Origin: Corynebacterium tuberculostearicum
GTDB taxonomy: Bacteria > Actinomycetota > Actinomycetes > Mycobacteriales > Mycobacteriaceae
Direction of reading: 5' to 3'
Assembly (NCBI RefSeq): GCF_016127015.1
Contig: NZ_CP065972.1
Location: 2,344,592-2,408,591, forward strand
DNA length: 64,000 nucleotides
Under the pieces are notes generated by a model. The model did no database searches. It saw nothing but the letters and a program-made list of their open reading frames with translations, and was not told the origin of the DNA. Within the stretch, counting starts at the first letter, position 1. The number at the start of each line of letters is the position of its first letter. A program made the translations under genes and the position numbers. Below are positions 11,484 to 20,295 of this stretch, in pieces.

Positions 11484-12866
11484 CTAGTCCTCAGAAACCG
11501 GCTTGGCGCTGCCAGTGCCCTTCTTGCCAAAGTCGAGGTCGCTAGTGGACGACGGAACCTCCGGCTTGGTGTGCTGCACGTAGGTCACGGACGGCTCCGG
11601 ATCTTCGCGGTCATACTCAATAGCATCATCATTTTCGAGCTCCTCGTGGATCTCTTCTGCGATATTGGTGACAAACTCGGTGGTTTCCATATTGGATGCT
11701 GCAGCCAGCTTGCGCAGCTCGCGCTCGTTCTTCTTGGTAAATCGCTTGCGCGGGTCCAGGCGGCGGGACACCAGCTCGTGTGCGCGCATGCGGCGGTCGG
11801 ACTCATCTGAGAGCTTGCTGCCGTTCTTGATGCGGTTGAAGACCATCACCACGATCATCAGCAGTCCGAGGTAGCCCAGGATCGGGTAGACGTTGCTGAC
11901 CAAGGCCTGGAAGCCCACGAAAGACAAGATGAAGCCGATGATGCAGGCGCCGGCATAAACCGGGTAGAAGCGCTTGGGGTTATTGCGGGTCAAGCGCTTG
12001 CCCAGCGCGTAGAACATGCCGATGGCGGTATTAAAGACCATGCCGTAAATGACAAAGGTCATCAGCACGCCAAGTACCGGGTGGATGCCGGAAATCAGGC
12101 TCAGGACCGGCAGATCCTGGCCGTTGACGTCCTTAGCCTCGAAGAACAGGGCGAAGACCAAAAGTGCCAACAGGATTAGGTAGAGCAGGCCGCCAATGAG
12201 GCCACCGATGCCGACTGCACGGTTATCTAGGAAGTTACCGCCAATAACGATGGACATGGATACTGCCGTCATCACGTTCAGACCGGTGTAGTTCAGTGCG
12301 GCTAGCCACCAGTTAGGCAGCGAGGTATCAACATTGTTGACAGCCCAGTCATTCATGGCAGAGAAATCAACGTCTGCATTCAAGATGGTATAGCCGGTGG
12401 CAATCACCACGAAAATGATGATGAATGGGGTGATGGTGCCGATGACTGCGGTTACGCGGTCGACATCCATCAGGCCGACGATCAGCACCAAAATCAGCAT
12501 GGCGGTGGCGCCCACCCACACGGGGATGGACGGGAACTGCTGATTGATATTCGAACCGCCACCGGCAAACATGACGAATCCGATGGCGAACAAGGTCACC
12601 AGGGTAGACCAGTCCAAGATCTTGGCGGTAAATGGCGATGCGACCTTGTCGTAGACAGCGGTGTGCTCCTCGGCTTGGAAGTACGAGCCGAGCTGCAGGA
12701 TAGAGATGCCGGTGATCATCATCAAACCAGCGGCTAGGGCGATGCCCCACAGGCCCCAGTTACCAAAGGCCACGAAGTACTGCATGGCCTCCTGGCCGGA
12801 GGCGAAGCCTGCGCCCACGACGACGCCGATAAACGCCATGGAAATTCCGATTGCGCGTTTTAACAT
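11484..12866 (-). CDS. YkvI-family membrane protein
   Basis: A 460-residue protein with about ten transmembrane helices up to residue 350 and a charged cytoplasmic tail of about 110 residues. The opening (IGISMAFIGVVVGAGFASGQE) and the helix pattern match the YkvI family, distant relatives of LeuT-fold amino-acid transporters whose substrate is unknown. It sits directly after lysC-asd. No clear ribosome-binding site precedes the ATG. The mRNA leader contains a 9-bp GC hairpin at 12897-12928. Confidence 0.75.
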   Translation of the reverse strand: MLKRAIGISMAFIGVVVGAGFASGQEAMQYFVAFGNWGLWGIALAAGLMMITGISILQLGSYFQAEEHTAVYDKVASPFTAKILDWSTLVTLFAIGFVMFAGGGSNINQQFPSIPVWVGATAMLILVLIVGLMDVDRVTAVIGTITPFIIIFVVIATGYTILNADVDFSAMNDWAVNNVDTSLPNWWLAALNYTGLNVMTAVSMSIVIGGNFLDNRAVGIGGLIGGLLYLILLALLVFALFFEAKDVNGQDLPVLSLISGIHPVLGVLMTFVIYGMVFNTAIGMFYALGKRLTRNNPKRFYPVYAGACIIGFILSFVGFQALVSNVYPILGYLGLLMIVVMVFNRIKNGSKLSDESDRRMRAHELVSRRLDPRKRFTKKNERELRKLAAASNMETTEFVTNIAEEIHEELENDDAIEYDREDPEPSVTYVQHTKPEVPSSTSDLDFGKKGTGSAKPVSED

Positions 12867-13134
12867 GAAAGGGAGAAACTCTCTTACTCACACGCGCCGG
12901 GCCCGGCATTGGTATCGCGCGGGCCCGGATCGACGGTCGATTTATCACGTGTGTACACATCTAATAAACCACACATCGGACAGATATTTCGGGCAAGAAT
13001 CGCCGCAACTGTGGTCTCGTTCACCCCGGCCGTAGCACGCAAAGTGCAGCTAAGTGCCAAATTTTGGGACCCGTGGGGCGAAAGGTAACCAGAGCGTAAC
13101 AATTTGGGAGTGAAATTAACTTCGCAATCACAGG
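12867..13134. other. Intergenic leader region of the YkvI gene, no gene seen
   Basis: This stretch holds no convincing coding frame. It contains a 9-bp inverted repeat, CCGGGCCCG at 12897-12905 and CGGGCCCGG at 12920-12928, which would form a stable hairpin about 30 nt upstream of the YkvI start codon. The upstream boundary is where IS110 sequence probably begins. Confidence 0.5.
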
Positions 13135-13295
13135 GGACTATTTGGGGGTGTTCCTATATAGGTTGTCAACTCCGCGGGTGGGCTTGTTGGGGGTGTGAAG
13201 GGTTTCTGCTTCACGTTGTGGATGTTGTTTTCGGGCATCTTGAGGAGCCGATTGGGCTTGCTGCTCAATCGGCTTGAGGTGCGGTTCTGTTGGTT

Positions 13296-14504
13296 CTAGG
13301 CTGCTGCGGCCTCCCGGACTGTAGAGATGTCTCGGTAGAGCTCGCCGCTTCGCATCATGGCGAAGAGAACGTTTAGGCGTCGGCGTGCGAGTGCGACGAC
13401 TGCGGCGTTGTGTCTTTTGCCTTCTTTGCGTTTTCGTTCATAGAATTGCCGGGAACGCTCGTGGAATCTGATCGATGCAAAAGACGATTGCCATAGGGCG
13501 TTCTTTAATTTTTTGTTGCCAGCCCGGTTGGGCGAACTCGACATAATGGACGTTCCCGACTGATTCGTCCGCGGTGATAGGCCTGCATAGGACGCTAGGT
13601 GCGCTGCATCGGGGAAGTCGGACATATCGCCAGCAGTCATGAGGATCTGCGCCGCACTACGCGGGCCGATGCCGGGCATGGATAAAAGAATCTCGGTTTG
13701 AGGAATATCCTGAATGAGCTTAAGTACCTGCGCTTCGATTTCCTTGCGATTCTCTAATTTGGCCAATGCATCTTTGGCGGACATTGCTACGCCTAGTTCG
13801 GCGTATTCTGCGCCAGCAATGGACACGGTCTGTGCGTGGATGGCAGTAAGCATGGCATCGATGACAGGTTCAGGATTGCGCGCTTTGTGGCTGCGTGCAA
13901 AGGCTGCCAGGCGTGTTCTGCCGATGCGTCGAATCTTGGTGGGGCCACCGTATTTCGCAAGTAGGTGGAGAATCCACTTTCGGTGAATCATCTGTCCGCG
14001 CAGGACATGTTCGAAGGCAGGATAGGTTCCTACGAGCGCGGATCGCATCTGGTTAATCAGGCGTGTGTAGGCCCGAGCGAGGTCTTCGTCGATACCGTTG
14101 AGAACTTTCAACTGGATAAAGACTTCCTCAACGCGGTCGACGCTGCGCAGGGCGTCCGGAAGGTTAAGACCGGCATGGGCGATGACGTAGGCGTCGCGCA
14201 CATCAGTCTTGGAGTTGCCGACGTGGATGCGAGAGAGCTGCCGCATCGCAAGCCCGGGTAGATAGCGAACGTCTGCCCCCATGTCTTGGGCGACTGTGAC
14301 GGTTAAACGGCCGATGTTGTTGGGCTGATCGACAATGACAAGGACCGAAGCGTTGTCGGCGATGAATTGGCCGAAGAGCTTGCGTAATGAGCTTTCATGC
14401 TGGTTGATGCGTTTGGACAGGACTTGCCTGCCTTGAGGGTCGAGGACGCAGGCGTGGTGGAAGTATTTGCCGACGTCCACGCCAATGACGAAGTCATAGG
14501 CCAT
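13296..14504 (-). CDS. IS110-family transposase (DEDD type)
   Basis: A 402-residue protein. The N-terminal RuvC-like DEDD domain starts with GVDVGK (first Asp) and includes SKTDVRDAYVIA with two more acidic residues. The C-terminal domain contains the helix-hairpin-helix-like SMPGIGPRSAAQIL and the region SPNRAGNKKLKNAL with the conserved serine. Length and both domains are intact, so it could be active. IS110 recombinases are guided by a structured bridge RNA from the element's non-coding end, which here would be 14505-14755. Confidence 0.93.
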   Translation of the reverse strand: MAYDFVIGVDVGKYFHHACVLDPQGRQVLSKRINQHESSLRKLFGQFIADNASVLVIVDQPNNIGRLTVTVAQDMGADVRYLPGLAMRQLSRIHVGNSKTDVRDAYVIAHAGLNLPDALRSVDRVEEVFIQLKVLNGIDEDLARAYTRLINQMRSALVGTYPAFEHVLRGQMIHRKWILHLLAKYGGPTKIRRIGRTRLAAFARSHKARNPEPVIDAMLTAIHAQTVSIAGAEYAELGVAMSAKDALAKLENRKEIEAQVLKLIQDIPQTEILLSMPGIGPRSAAQILMTAGDMSDFPDAAHLASYAGLSPRTNQSGTSIMSSSPNRAGNKKLKNALWQSSFASIRFHERSRQFYERKRKEGKRHNAAVVALARRRLNVLFAMMRSGELYRDISTVREAAAA

Positions 14505-14519
14505 GGGTGTGTGCCTCCT

Positions 14520-14700
14520 AGCGATGAATTAGAAGTTGGACTATTTAAGCTTCATCGCTGGGGTTGTCGGACATACTTGCGCTGGCATCCACATTACTGT
14601 GAGACCTCATACCACCTGGGCTGGGTCAGGTTCCTATTAGCAGTTCGAGTATGTCACTGTCTTCGGCGGCATCACCCCCCGGATCATTTTCAGACAGGGG
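14520..14700 (-). ncRNA. Candidate IS110 bridge RNA
   Basis: The 5' flank of the transposase gene is rich in inverted repeats. AGCGATGAA at 14520-14528 pairs perfectly with TTCATCGCT at 14551-14559. GACATACT at 14570-14577 pairs with AGTATGTC at 14649-14656 and encloses an inner hairpin (ACCTG/CAGGT, about 14613-14632). A chain of stem-loops with large internal loops at this position is the layout of the bridge RNA that lets IS110 recombinases recognise target and donor DNA. The loop guide sequences were not assigned. Confidence 0.5.
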
Positions 14701-14846
14701 CGGGAATAAGCCATACCGAAGCCAGCGACTAGTTCCACTGTCTTTTCAGACGGAGGGAACGGAAATAAACATAACCCGCCCAATCGGGTGGACAGACCAT
14801 GAATCTTCGGCGCCCTGAGGTGGAACTGCTAACAACGTAATGGGTA

Positions 14847-15413
14847 TTAACCTGTCCCCGCGATGAGATCCTTGCGGGCACGAGCCACGCGGGAGCGGAT
14901 GGTGCCCACGCGCACGCCGGCAATCTTGGCCGCCTCCTCATAGGTATAGCCCAGTACCTGGGTAAGAATGAGGGCTTCGCGGCGGTCGGCTGGGAGGGCG
15001 TCGATAAGCGTACGGGCGTCGATCCACTCGCTCCACGCTGCGGATTCTACCGGCGCCGCGCCCATCGCGTCTTCGTACTCCGTGGCAGACTTTCGCGGTC
15101 GGGCCATATCGTGGCGAATATTATCCACCCACACGCGCCGGGCCAGAGAGAGCAGCCACGTGCGCGCGGAGGAACGGGCGGCGAAACGCGGCAGGGCGCT
15201 GATGACACGCAGATAGGTCTCCTGGGTGAGATCGTCAGCACCCTCGGGTCCGCCCAGGTGCGCCAGCAAGCGCCACACATCATCCTGGGTGGCTTTGATA
15301 AACTCCGTCAGCGCCGCGCGGTCGCCGCGACCGGCCCGAAGGGCGAGGTCGGTGACGCGGGCGTCGTCTGCTGCGGAGTGGTGAGTCACCTGAATGAATC
15401 TACCAGCCCCCAT
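14847..15413 (-). CDS. sigC: ECF-type RNA polymerase sigma factor SigC
   Basis: About 188 residues. Sigma region 2 spans DDVWRLLAHLGGPEGADDLTQETYLRVISALPRF and region 4 spans IDALPADRREALILTQVLGYTYEEAAKIAG, with the helix-turn-helix at VRVGTIRSRVARARKDL. No anti-sigma gene is adjacent. Divergence from katA matches C. glutamicum, where this factor is SigC. The start is uncertain: ATG at 15413 was used, while GTG at 15389 (180 residues, VTHHSAADDA) is equally possible because neither has a strong ribosome-binding site. Confidence 0.85.
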   Translation of the reverse strand: MGAGRFIQVTHHSAADDARVTDLALRAGRGDRAALTEFIKATQDDVWRLLAHLGGPEGADDLTQETYLRVISALPRFAARSSARTWLLSLARRVWVDNIRHDMARPRKSATEYEDAMGAAPVESAAWSEWIDARTLIDALPADRREALILTQVLGYTYEEAAKIAGVRVGTIRSRVARARKDLIAGTG

Positions 15414-15495
15414 TACGCTCTTTTGCGAGCCCTGACAACCGTGCAAAGTTTTGCCACACTGGAGTGAACTGATCCCGAATTGCCAGGAGGCATAA

Positions 15496-17046
15496 ATGAC
15501 CGATTTCACCGCTGATGACATCTTGAATAAGGGCCAGCGCCCCGCTGGCAAGGGAAATACCACCCGCCCCTCGGGCCAGCCGGTGCCGTCCGAGAACACC
15601 TCGGTAACCGCTGGCCAGCAGGGCCCAGTGGCGCTCAATGATGTCCACCTCATTGAAAAGCTCGCGCATTTTAACCGCGAGCGCGTGCCAGAGCGCACCC
15701 CGCACGCTAAGGGTCACGGTGCCTTTGGTGAGCTGCACATTACTGAAGACGTTTCTGCATATACCAAGGCTAAGGTCTTCCAAAAGGGCACCGTTACCCC
15801 GATGATGGGCCGCTTTTCCACTGTGGCCGGCGAGCAAGGCTCCCCGGATACCTGGCGCGATGTGCACGGCTTTGCTCTGCGCTTTTATACCGAAGATGGC
15901 AATCTCGACATCGTGGGCAATAACACCCCGGTCTTCTTTGTCCGCGATGGTCTGAAGTTCCCAGACTTCATTCACTCCCAGAAGCGCCTGGGCACCAATG
16001 GCCTGCGCGATGCCGATATGCAGTGGGATTTTTGGACCCGCAACCCAGAATCCGCCCACCAGGTCACCTACCTCATGGGCGATCGCGGTACCCCGAAGTC
16101 CACCCGCCACCAGAATGGCTATGGTTCCCACACCTTCCAGTGGGTTAATGAACAGGGCGAGGCCTTCTGGGTGAAGTACCACTTCAAGACCTGCCAGGGC
16201 GTAGAGAACTTCACCGATGAAGAGGCCACTACCACCGCCGGCCAGAACCCGGATTGCCACCGCGAGGATCTCTACAACGCTATCGAAGAGGGCAACTACC
16301 CCATCTGGGACGTCAAGGTGCAGATCATGCCGCTGGATGAGGCGGAGAATTACCGCTTTAACCCCTTCGACCTGACCAAGGTGTGGTCCAAGAAGGACTA
16401 TCCGCTGCACGATGTGGGCTACTTTGTGCTCAACCGCAACCCGCGCAACTTCTTCGCGCAGATTGAGCAGGTGGCGCTCGACCCGTCCAATATCGTGCCT
16501 GGCGTTGGCCTGTCTCCGGATAAGATGCTGCAGGCTCGCGTATTTGCTTACGCTGACCAGCAGCGTTACCGCATTGGCCCGAATTACCAGCAGCTGCCGG
16601 TCAACCAGCCGCAGAACGTGGACGAGGTCAATACCTACCAGCACGAGGGCAGCATGCAGTACCACTTCAATGCTCCGGAGGATCCGGTCTACTCGCCCAA
16701 CCGCTATGAGAAGGGTACGGGCGTGCTTGATGACGCCGCCGTAAACGACCGCTCCCAGCTCGAGACCACCACCGCGGCGGAGCTCTACATCAATCCGGAG
16801 TCCTACGGCAGCGACTTGGTGCGTGCGCCGTATGTTCGTCACGCTGAGGACGACGACTTTGTCCAGGCTCGCGACCTGTACGAGAATGTCTACGATGATG
16901 CCGCCAAGGAGCGCCTGGTCACCAATATCACCAACGCGATGGCCGGTGTATCCGAGGAGACCGAAGAACGCGTATACGAATACTGGACCAACGTGCACCC
17001 AGCACTGGGCCAGCGCGTGCGCGAGGTCTACGCCGAGAAGAAGTAG
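15496..17046 (+). CDS. katA: Monofunctional haem catalase
   Basis: A 516-residue clade-3-sized catalase that dismutates hydrogen peroxide. The catalytic histidine lies in RVPERTPHAKGHG, the catalytic asparagine in IVGNNTPVFFVRD, and the proximal tyrosine in RVFAYADQQRYRIGPNYQQLP. An ideal GGAGG precedes the ATG by 7 nt. The gene is divergent from sigC and is monocistronic with its own terminator. Confidence 0.97.
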   Translation: MTDFTADDILNKGQRPAGKGNTTRPSGQPVPSENTSVTAGQQGPVALNDVHLIEKLAHFNRERVPERTPHAKGHGAFGELHITEDVSAYTKAKVFQKGTVTPMMGRFSTVAGEQGSPDTWRDVHGFALRFYTEDGNLDIVGNNTPVFFVRDGLKFPDFIHSQKRLGTNGLRDADMQWDFWTRNPESAHQVTYLMGDRGTPKSTRHQNGYGSHTFQWVNEQGEAFWVKYHFKTCQGVENFTDEEATTTAGQNPDCHREDLYNAIEEGNYPIWDVKVQIMPLDEAENYRFNPFDLTKVWSKKDYPLHDVGYFVLNRNPRNFFAQIEQVALDPSNIVPGVGLSPDKMLQARVFAYADQQRYRIGPNYQQLPVNQPQNVDEVNTYQHEGSMQYHFNAPEDPVYSPNRYEKGTGVLDDAAVNDRSQLETTTAAELYINPESYGSDLVRAPYVRHAEDDDFVQARDLYENVYDDAAKERLVTNITNAMAGVSEETEERVYEYWTNVHPALGQRVREVYAEKK

Positions 17047-17079
17047 CCCTTCCCCGGCAGGGCCTGTGCGCTAACGACG

Positions 17080-17130
17080 CCGCCCCCGTACCGAGTTGCA
17101 TAACTACTGCGCGGTACGGGGGCGGTTTCT
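17080..17130 (+). terminator. katA terminator
   Basis: A perfect 14-bp stem (CCGCCCCCGTACCG at 17080-17093 and its complement at 17112-17125) is followed by TTTCTT, which is a strong intrinsic terminator 35 nt after katA. The convergent lipoprotein gene ends 11 nt further on and may share it. Confidence 0.92.
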
Positions 17131-17140
17131 TGCTGTGCGG

Positions 17141-17737
17141 CTAGTCGCAGCGGCGCATCTTTTCCGTAACAAAGGCAGGAGCGCCCTCGGCGGCCCACTT
17201 ATCCACGTCGTAGCACGGGGCGGCTAGGCCGGAGGTTGTCTCGCCGATGGATTCAATGGCTACCCACTGGCCGCCCTCGTAGCGCGCCCAGACAGTCCAG
17301 TCAGTGCTGTCTTTGCCAAAGTGGGCCCACTGGCCATCACAGTTATTGACTCGGATATTGGTCATGGTGGGAGCTGCGGACTGTAGCGCTTCTGGGGAGC
17401 AATCGCCGCGGCCGGTATCGGCGGGTGCGGCGGCTGGGGCTTCACTCTCTTCGTTGGCGGATTCCGCGGTGTTCTCGGTGGGAGCTGCGGCCGCGGAGGT
17501 CGGCTCGGCCTCCGCGGTCTCGGTGGTGGTGTCTGCGGCTTCCGAGGTCGCGGGATCGCTCGTGGTTTCCTCGGACGAGGTCTCCGTGGCCGAGGAGCTT
17601 ACGGCGGTGGCGTCGGAGAACTCTGGTTCTGCGGACGTATCGACGTCGTTGGAGCAGGAAACAAGGCTGAAACACAGTGGCGCGATGGCCGCAGCGGCGA
17701 GGTAGCGGGAGGGGGCCAGGGAATAATTGTGGGACAT
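17141..17737 (-). CDS. Secreted lipoprotein of unknown function
   Basis: A 198-residue protein. A signal peptide with lipobox LVSC (Cys at about residue 28) predicts a lipidated, membrane-attached protein. A Ser/Thr/Glu/Ala-rich linker follows to about residue 105, then a compact C-terminal domain with three cysteines (GDCSPEAL, NNCDGQWAHFG, APCYDVDKW) and a fourth near the end (RRCD). The pattern suggests disulfide bonds. A TACGAT -10 box lies 7 nt before the ATG with no ribosome-binding site, consistent with leaderless expression. Function is not recognised. Confidence 0.75.
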   Translation of the reverse strand: MSHNYSLAPSRYLAAAAIAPLCFSLVSCSNDVDTSAEPEFSDATAVSSSATETSSEETTSDPATSEAADTTTETAEAEPTSAAAAPTENTAESANEESEAPAAAPADTGRGDCSPEALQSAAPTMTNIRVNNCDGQWAHFGKDSTDWTVWARYEGGQWVAIESIGETTSGLAAPCYDVDKWAAEGAPAFVTEKMRRCD

Positions 17738-17824
17738 GCCATATATCGTAGAGAAACGGACATTGCGGGGGGTGCTCGGCGCGCCTGCAACAGGGGAGTG
17801 ACCTGCAAGGATAGGTTCAGTATC

Positions 17825-19273
17825 ATGACCTCACGCCTTGCTTCCCCAGACGCTGCGTCCCCCTCCCGGTGGCGCAGCGTCCTCTTGATCCTCCTGCTCG
17901 CCCTGCCGCTCATTATTGGCGCTGCGGTGGCGGGCCTTGCACAGTGGGAACCCGCCCATGCCTGGTCTAGCGCCGCGCAGCTGTTTGGTGCACCGCGGGA
18001 AAAATCCGCCTCCCCAGAAGTGAAGGAAGCCGCCGAGGCGGCCAGCCGCGCGCAAGCCCAGGCGAGCATGTTGAAGTCGGGTGCCACGCAGCTTGATGAC
18101 GGCACGGGGGAGCTGAACAAGGGGGCGGATGAGCTCGGAGGGGGCGTCGACAAGCTGGCGACGGGCTCCCAAGAACTGGTAGCCGGTCTCAATCAGCTGC
18201 AGTCTGGAACCAATACGCTCGGTGGCGGTGCAACGGAGCTGGCCAATGGTGTCGGCGGTGCCGTGGACCAGGTGGTGGGTCTCGGTGCTGTCCAGGGGCA
18301 GATTCTGCAGGCAATCGATGGCACGATGCGCGACCTGGAGGGAAATAAATCTAAGGAAGCGAAGGAAATTCGCTCGCAGCTGGGCGATCTCCGTGCGCAG
18401 GTGAATAATTTCCGCCTGGATAATTCGGTGACCGATCAGCTCAAGAAGCTCAAGGACGGCTCGCGCGATCTATCCAATCAGTTGGCGGTCAATGGCTATG
18501 CTTATCACGATGGCGTGAACCAGGCCGTATCTGGTGCGCAGGAGCTTAACGAGGGCATCGCGGAGCTGAACAAGCGCGTTGGTGAGGCGCAGGAGGGCGT
18601 GGACAAGCTTGACGAAGGCGCCGGCAAGCTCTCCACCATGGCAGCCCAAAACCAGACCAATGTGGGTGAAATTCAGCGTGCCCTGCCGCCGGCGCATACC
18701 GCGACCGACGGACCTGCACATCTGCTCAGCCCCATCGTGGCGATGTTAGTCTCCGCCTTGGTTCTGCTCGCAGGTGCGGCGGCCGGTGTGGCCTGGCAGG
18801 TGGGGCTCCGCCCATGGCTGACGGTCCTCGGCGGCACGCTGGCGGCGGTTGCCATCGGGGAAATCCTCCTTTTTGTGCTTGCCACCGGATTTACCCCTGT
18901 GGCGGCGGTTTGGGCCGGCGCGGCGCTCCTTCTGGGGGCGCTGTCCATGACGGCCATCACCCGCGCCCTACTCGGGCTATGCGGTATTACCGCCGGCAGC
19001 ATCCTCGCGGCGCTCTTTGTCATCGGCCAGACCGCGCTGGTGGGGTGGCTGTGGAAATCTGCGGCAATTGCCGGTGTTTCTAAGGTATGGCAGGTCGTTA
19101 CTAATCTTTTGCCACTGAACTGGACTACCGCGGCCGTCACGGTGGCAGGTAACGAAGGTGAACAAGCCGTCCTGTGGGCCGGAATTGCGGTATTGCTGGC
19201 TGTCACTCTCGTTGGGTTAAGTGCAAAATGGTGGGCCTTGTCCACAGCAAAAACTAAAACTCTGCTTAATTAG
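17825..19273 (+). CDS. YhgE/Pip-like membrane protein
   Basis: A 482-residue protein. It has one N-terminal transmembrane helix (about 18-40), a long extracytoplasmic region with heptad-like repeats of the form L-x-x-G (for example GELNKGADELGGGVDKLATG) and a coiled-coil stretch, then five or six transmembrane helices at the C-terminus. This is the architecture of YhgE/Pip proteins, which include phage-infection proteins and type VII-associated envelope factors. The start at 17825 was chosen because the longer frame from 17729 overlaps the divergent lipoprotein gene and AAGGATAGG lies upstream. Confidence 0.75.
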   Translation: MTSRLASPDAASPSRWRSVLLILLLALPLIIGAAVAGLAQWEPAHAWSSAAQLFGAPREKSASPEVKEAAEAASRAQAQASMLKSGATQLDDGTGELNKGADELGGGVDKLATGSQELVAGLNQLQSGTNTLGGGATELANGVGGAVDQVVGLGAVQGQILQAIDGTMRDLEGNKSKEAKEIRSQLGDLRAQVNNFRLDNSVTDQLKKLKDGSRDLSNQLAVNGYAYHDGVNQAVSGAQELNEGIAELNKRVGEAQEGVDKLDEGAGKLSTMAAQNQTNVGEIQRALPPAHTATDGPAHLLSPIVAMLVSALVLLAGAAAGVAWQVGLRPWLTVLGGTLAAVAIGEILLFVLATGFTPVAAVWAGAALLLGALSMTAITRALLGLCGITAGSILAALFVIGQTALVGWLWKSAAIAGVSKVWQVVTNLLPLNWTTAAVTVAGNEGEQAVLWAGIAVLLAVTLVGLSAKWWALSTAKTKTLLN

Positions 19274-19370
19274 GTCTGAAAAAGCAGACCTAACAATAAA
19301 AAACATTGGTGGAAACTGGGAATTTTGGTGTCCGTTACCGTTTGTATTGAGCGAGTGCTACAGTTGGTCT

Positions 19371-19475
19371 TGCTCACAAAGCCTACTTAGGGGGTAGGCG
19401 AACGGTTTCTCCAATCCGTTGTGAGTGATAGGGAATAGGGACGACGCGGCGCTGTAGGGGCACCGCGTCGTTTCC
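19371..19475 (+). ncRNA. Candidate small RNA with three-way junction and intrinsic terminator
   Basis: A -10 box TACAGT (19359-19364), with TTACCG 18 nt upstream, predicts a start near 19371. The RNA would fold into an outer helix (CTCACAA 19373-19379 with TTGTGAG 19419-19425) that encloses two hairpins: GCCTAC 19381-19386 with GTAGGC 19394-19399, and ACGG 19402-19405 with CCGT 19416-19419. It ends in an intrinsic terminator with a 9-bp stem (ACGACGCGG 19441-19449, CCGCGTCGT 19463-19471) and TTT. There is no reading frame. Promoter, structure and terminator agree, but I cannot place it in a known RNA family. Confidence 0.6.
19441..19474 (+). terminator. Terminator of the candidate small RNA
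   Basis: ACGACGCGG and CCGCGTCGT form a 9-bp perfect stem around a 13-nt loop and are followed by TTTCCC. The nearest upstream gene ends 168 nt earlier, so the hairpin more likely ends a separate short transcript. Confidence 0.75.
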
Positions 19476-19944
19476 CATATGTGGGGTGCCTAGCTGCAAT
19501 TTTTGCGGAAAAATCCGTGTAATTCCTTGAATGCTTTTGCTGGGGCTTAAACGACAGAATGTGTTGTTTTGCGGTGTGTCGGGCTAAACGACATTTTGTG
19601 TTGGTGGGGGTTTAGCGTATGTAGCCTTTGCGTATTCCCATAGAGTGGTTGTAGGCAGTGTCGATGGCACTGTCGTAGGTTGCTGGTCGGCCGTCTTCGT
19701 GGCCGCTGGTGGCTTGTTTTTCCTGGTTGGCTAGGGTGTGTGCTTTGGCGAGTTGGTCCTGGCCCCAGTTTTGCTGCCTGGCGATCTCTATAGGGTCGTC
19801 AGGCAGTTGTGTGTGGAGGTATAGCCACCAGTCGCAGGCGATGCGCTGTTGTTCGTCGCGCAGTCCTCGGTGGGACCTGACCCCTGTTAGGTAGACACCT
19901 GATATCCAGCCCGGTTGGGTTGGGAAGAAAGGTAATCTACCACC

Positions 19945-20245
19945 ATGCCTAGGTACTCCGAACAGTTCAAACGTGATGCTGTGGCCCTCTACGAAAACAA
20001 TGAGGACCTTTCACTCCACGCGGCTTCAGCAGAGCTTGGAGTCAATCGTTCTTCACTTTATTCCTGGCTTAAGCAGTACGGCACCGGCAAACGTGCCCGC
20101 ACGAAGACCATGCGTGACAAGGCCCAAGCGACGACTGATTCTGAGCGAATCCGCCAGTGAGACAAGAGAAGTCTCGAAGCTGCGCGAAGAACGCGACATC
20201 CTGCGTAAGGCCGCGAAGTATTTTGCCGAAGAGACACGCTGGTAA
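19945..20245 (+). pseudogene. IS3 orfA (helix-turn-helix subunit), frameshifted
   Basis: The first frame, 19945-20160, encodes the helix-turn-helix part (SEQFKRDAVALYENNEDL, NRSSLYSWLKQYG) and stops after SERIRQ. The leucine-zipper-like continuation (EVSKLREERDILRKAAKYFAEE) is in the +1 frame and ends at 20245. Dropping one T near 20158 would fuse the two. This differs from the normal -1 frameshift between orfA and orfB, so orfA appears broken. Confidence 0.75.
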
Positions 20246-20295
20246 TCCGCTTCCAGTTTGTCTATGACCACCGAACCGAATACTCGGTTAAGCGG

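Larger units (their letters stand above)
13135..14755 (-). mobile_element. IS110-family insertion sequence (ends approximate)
   Basis: The element consists of one transposase gene (13296-14504), a short 3' flank and a long structured 5' non-coding flank, the usual IS110 plan. IS110 elements lack inverted repeats and target duplications, so the ends are approximate. They were placed where the sequence changes from host intergenic DNA to the structured flanks. It separates the YkvI gene from sigC. Confidence 0.7.

Noticed and set aside
14590-14700. Possible TPP riboswitch (a GAACCTGA-like segment on the minus strand)
   Set aside because: The rest of the thiamine-box consensus is missing, no thiamine gene follows, and the sequence is better explained as the structured IS110 non-coding end.
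15400-16998. 532-codon minus-strand frame opposite katA
   Set aside because: High GC at codon third positions leaves the opposite strand open; katA is unambiguous by its haem and catalytic motifs.
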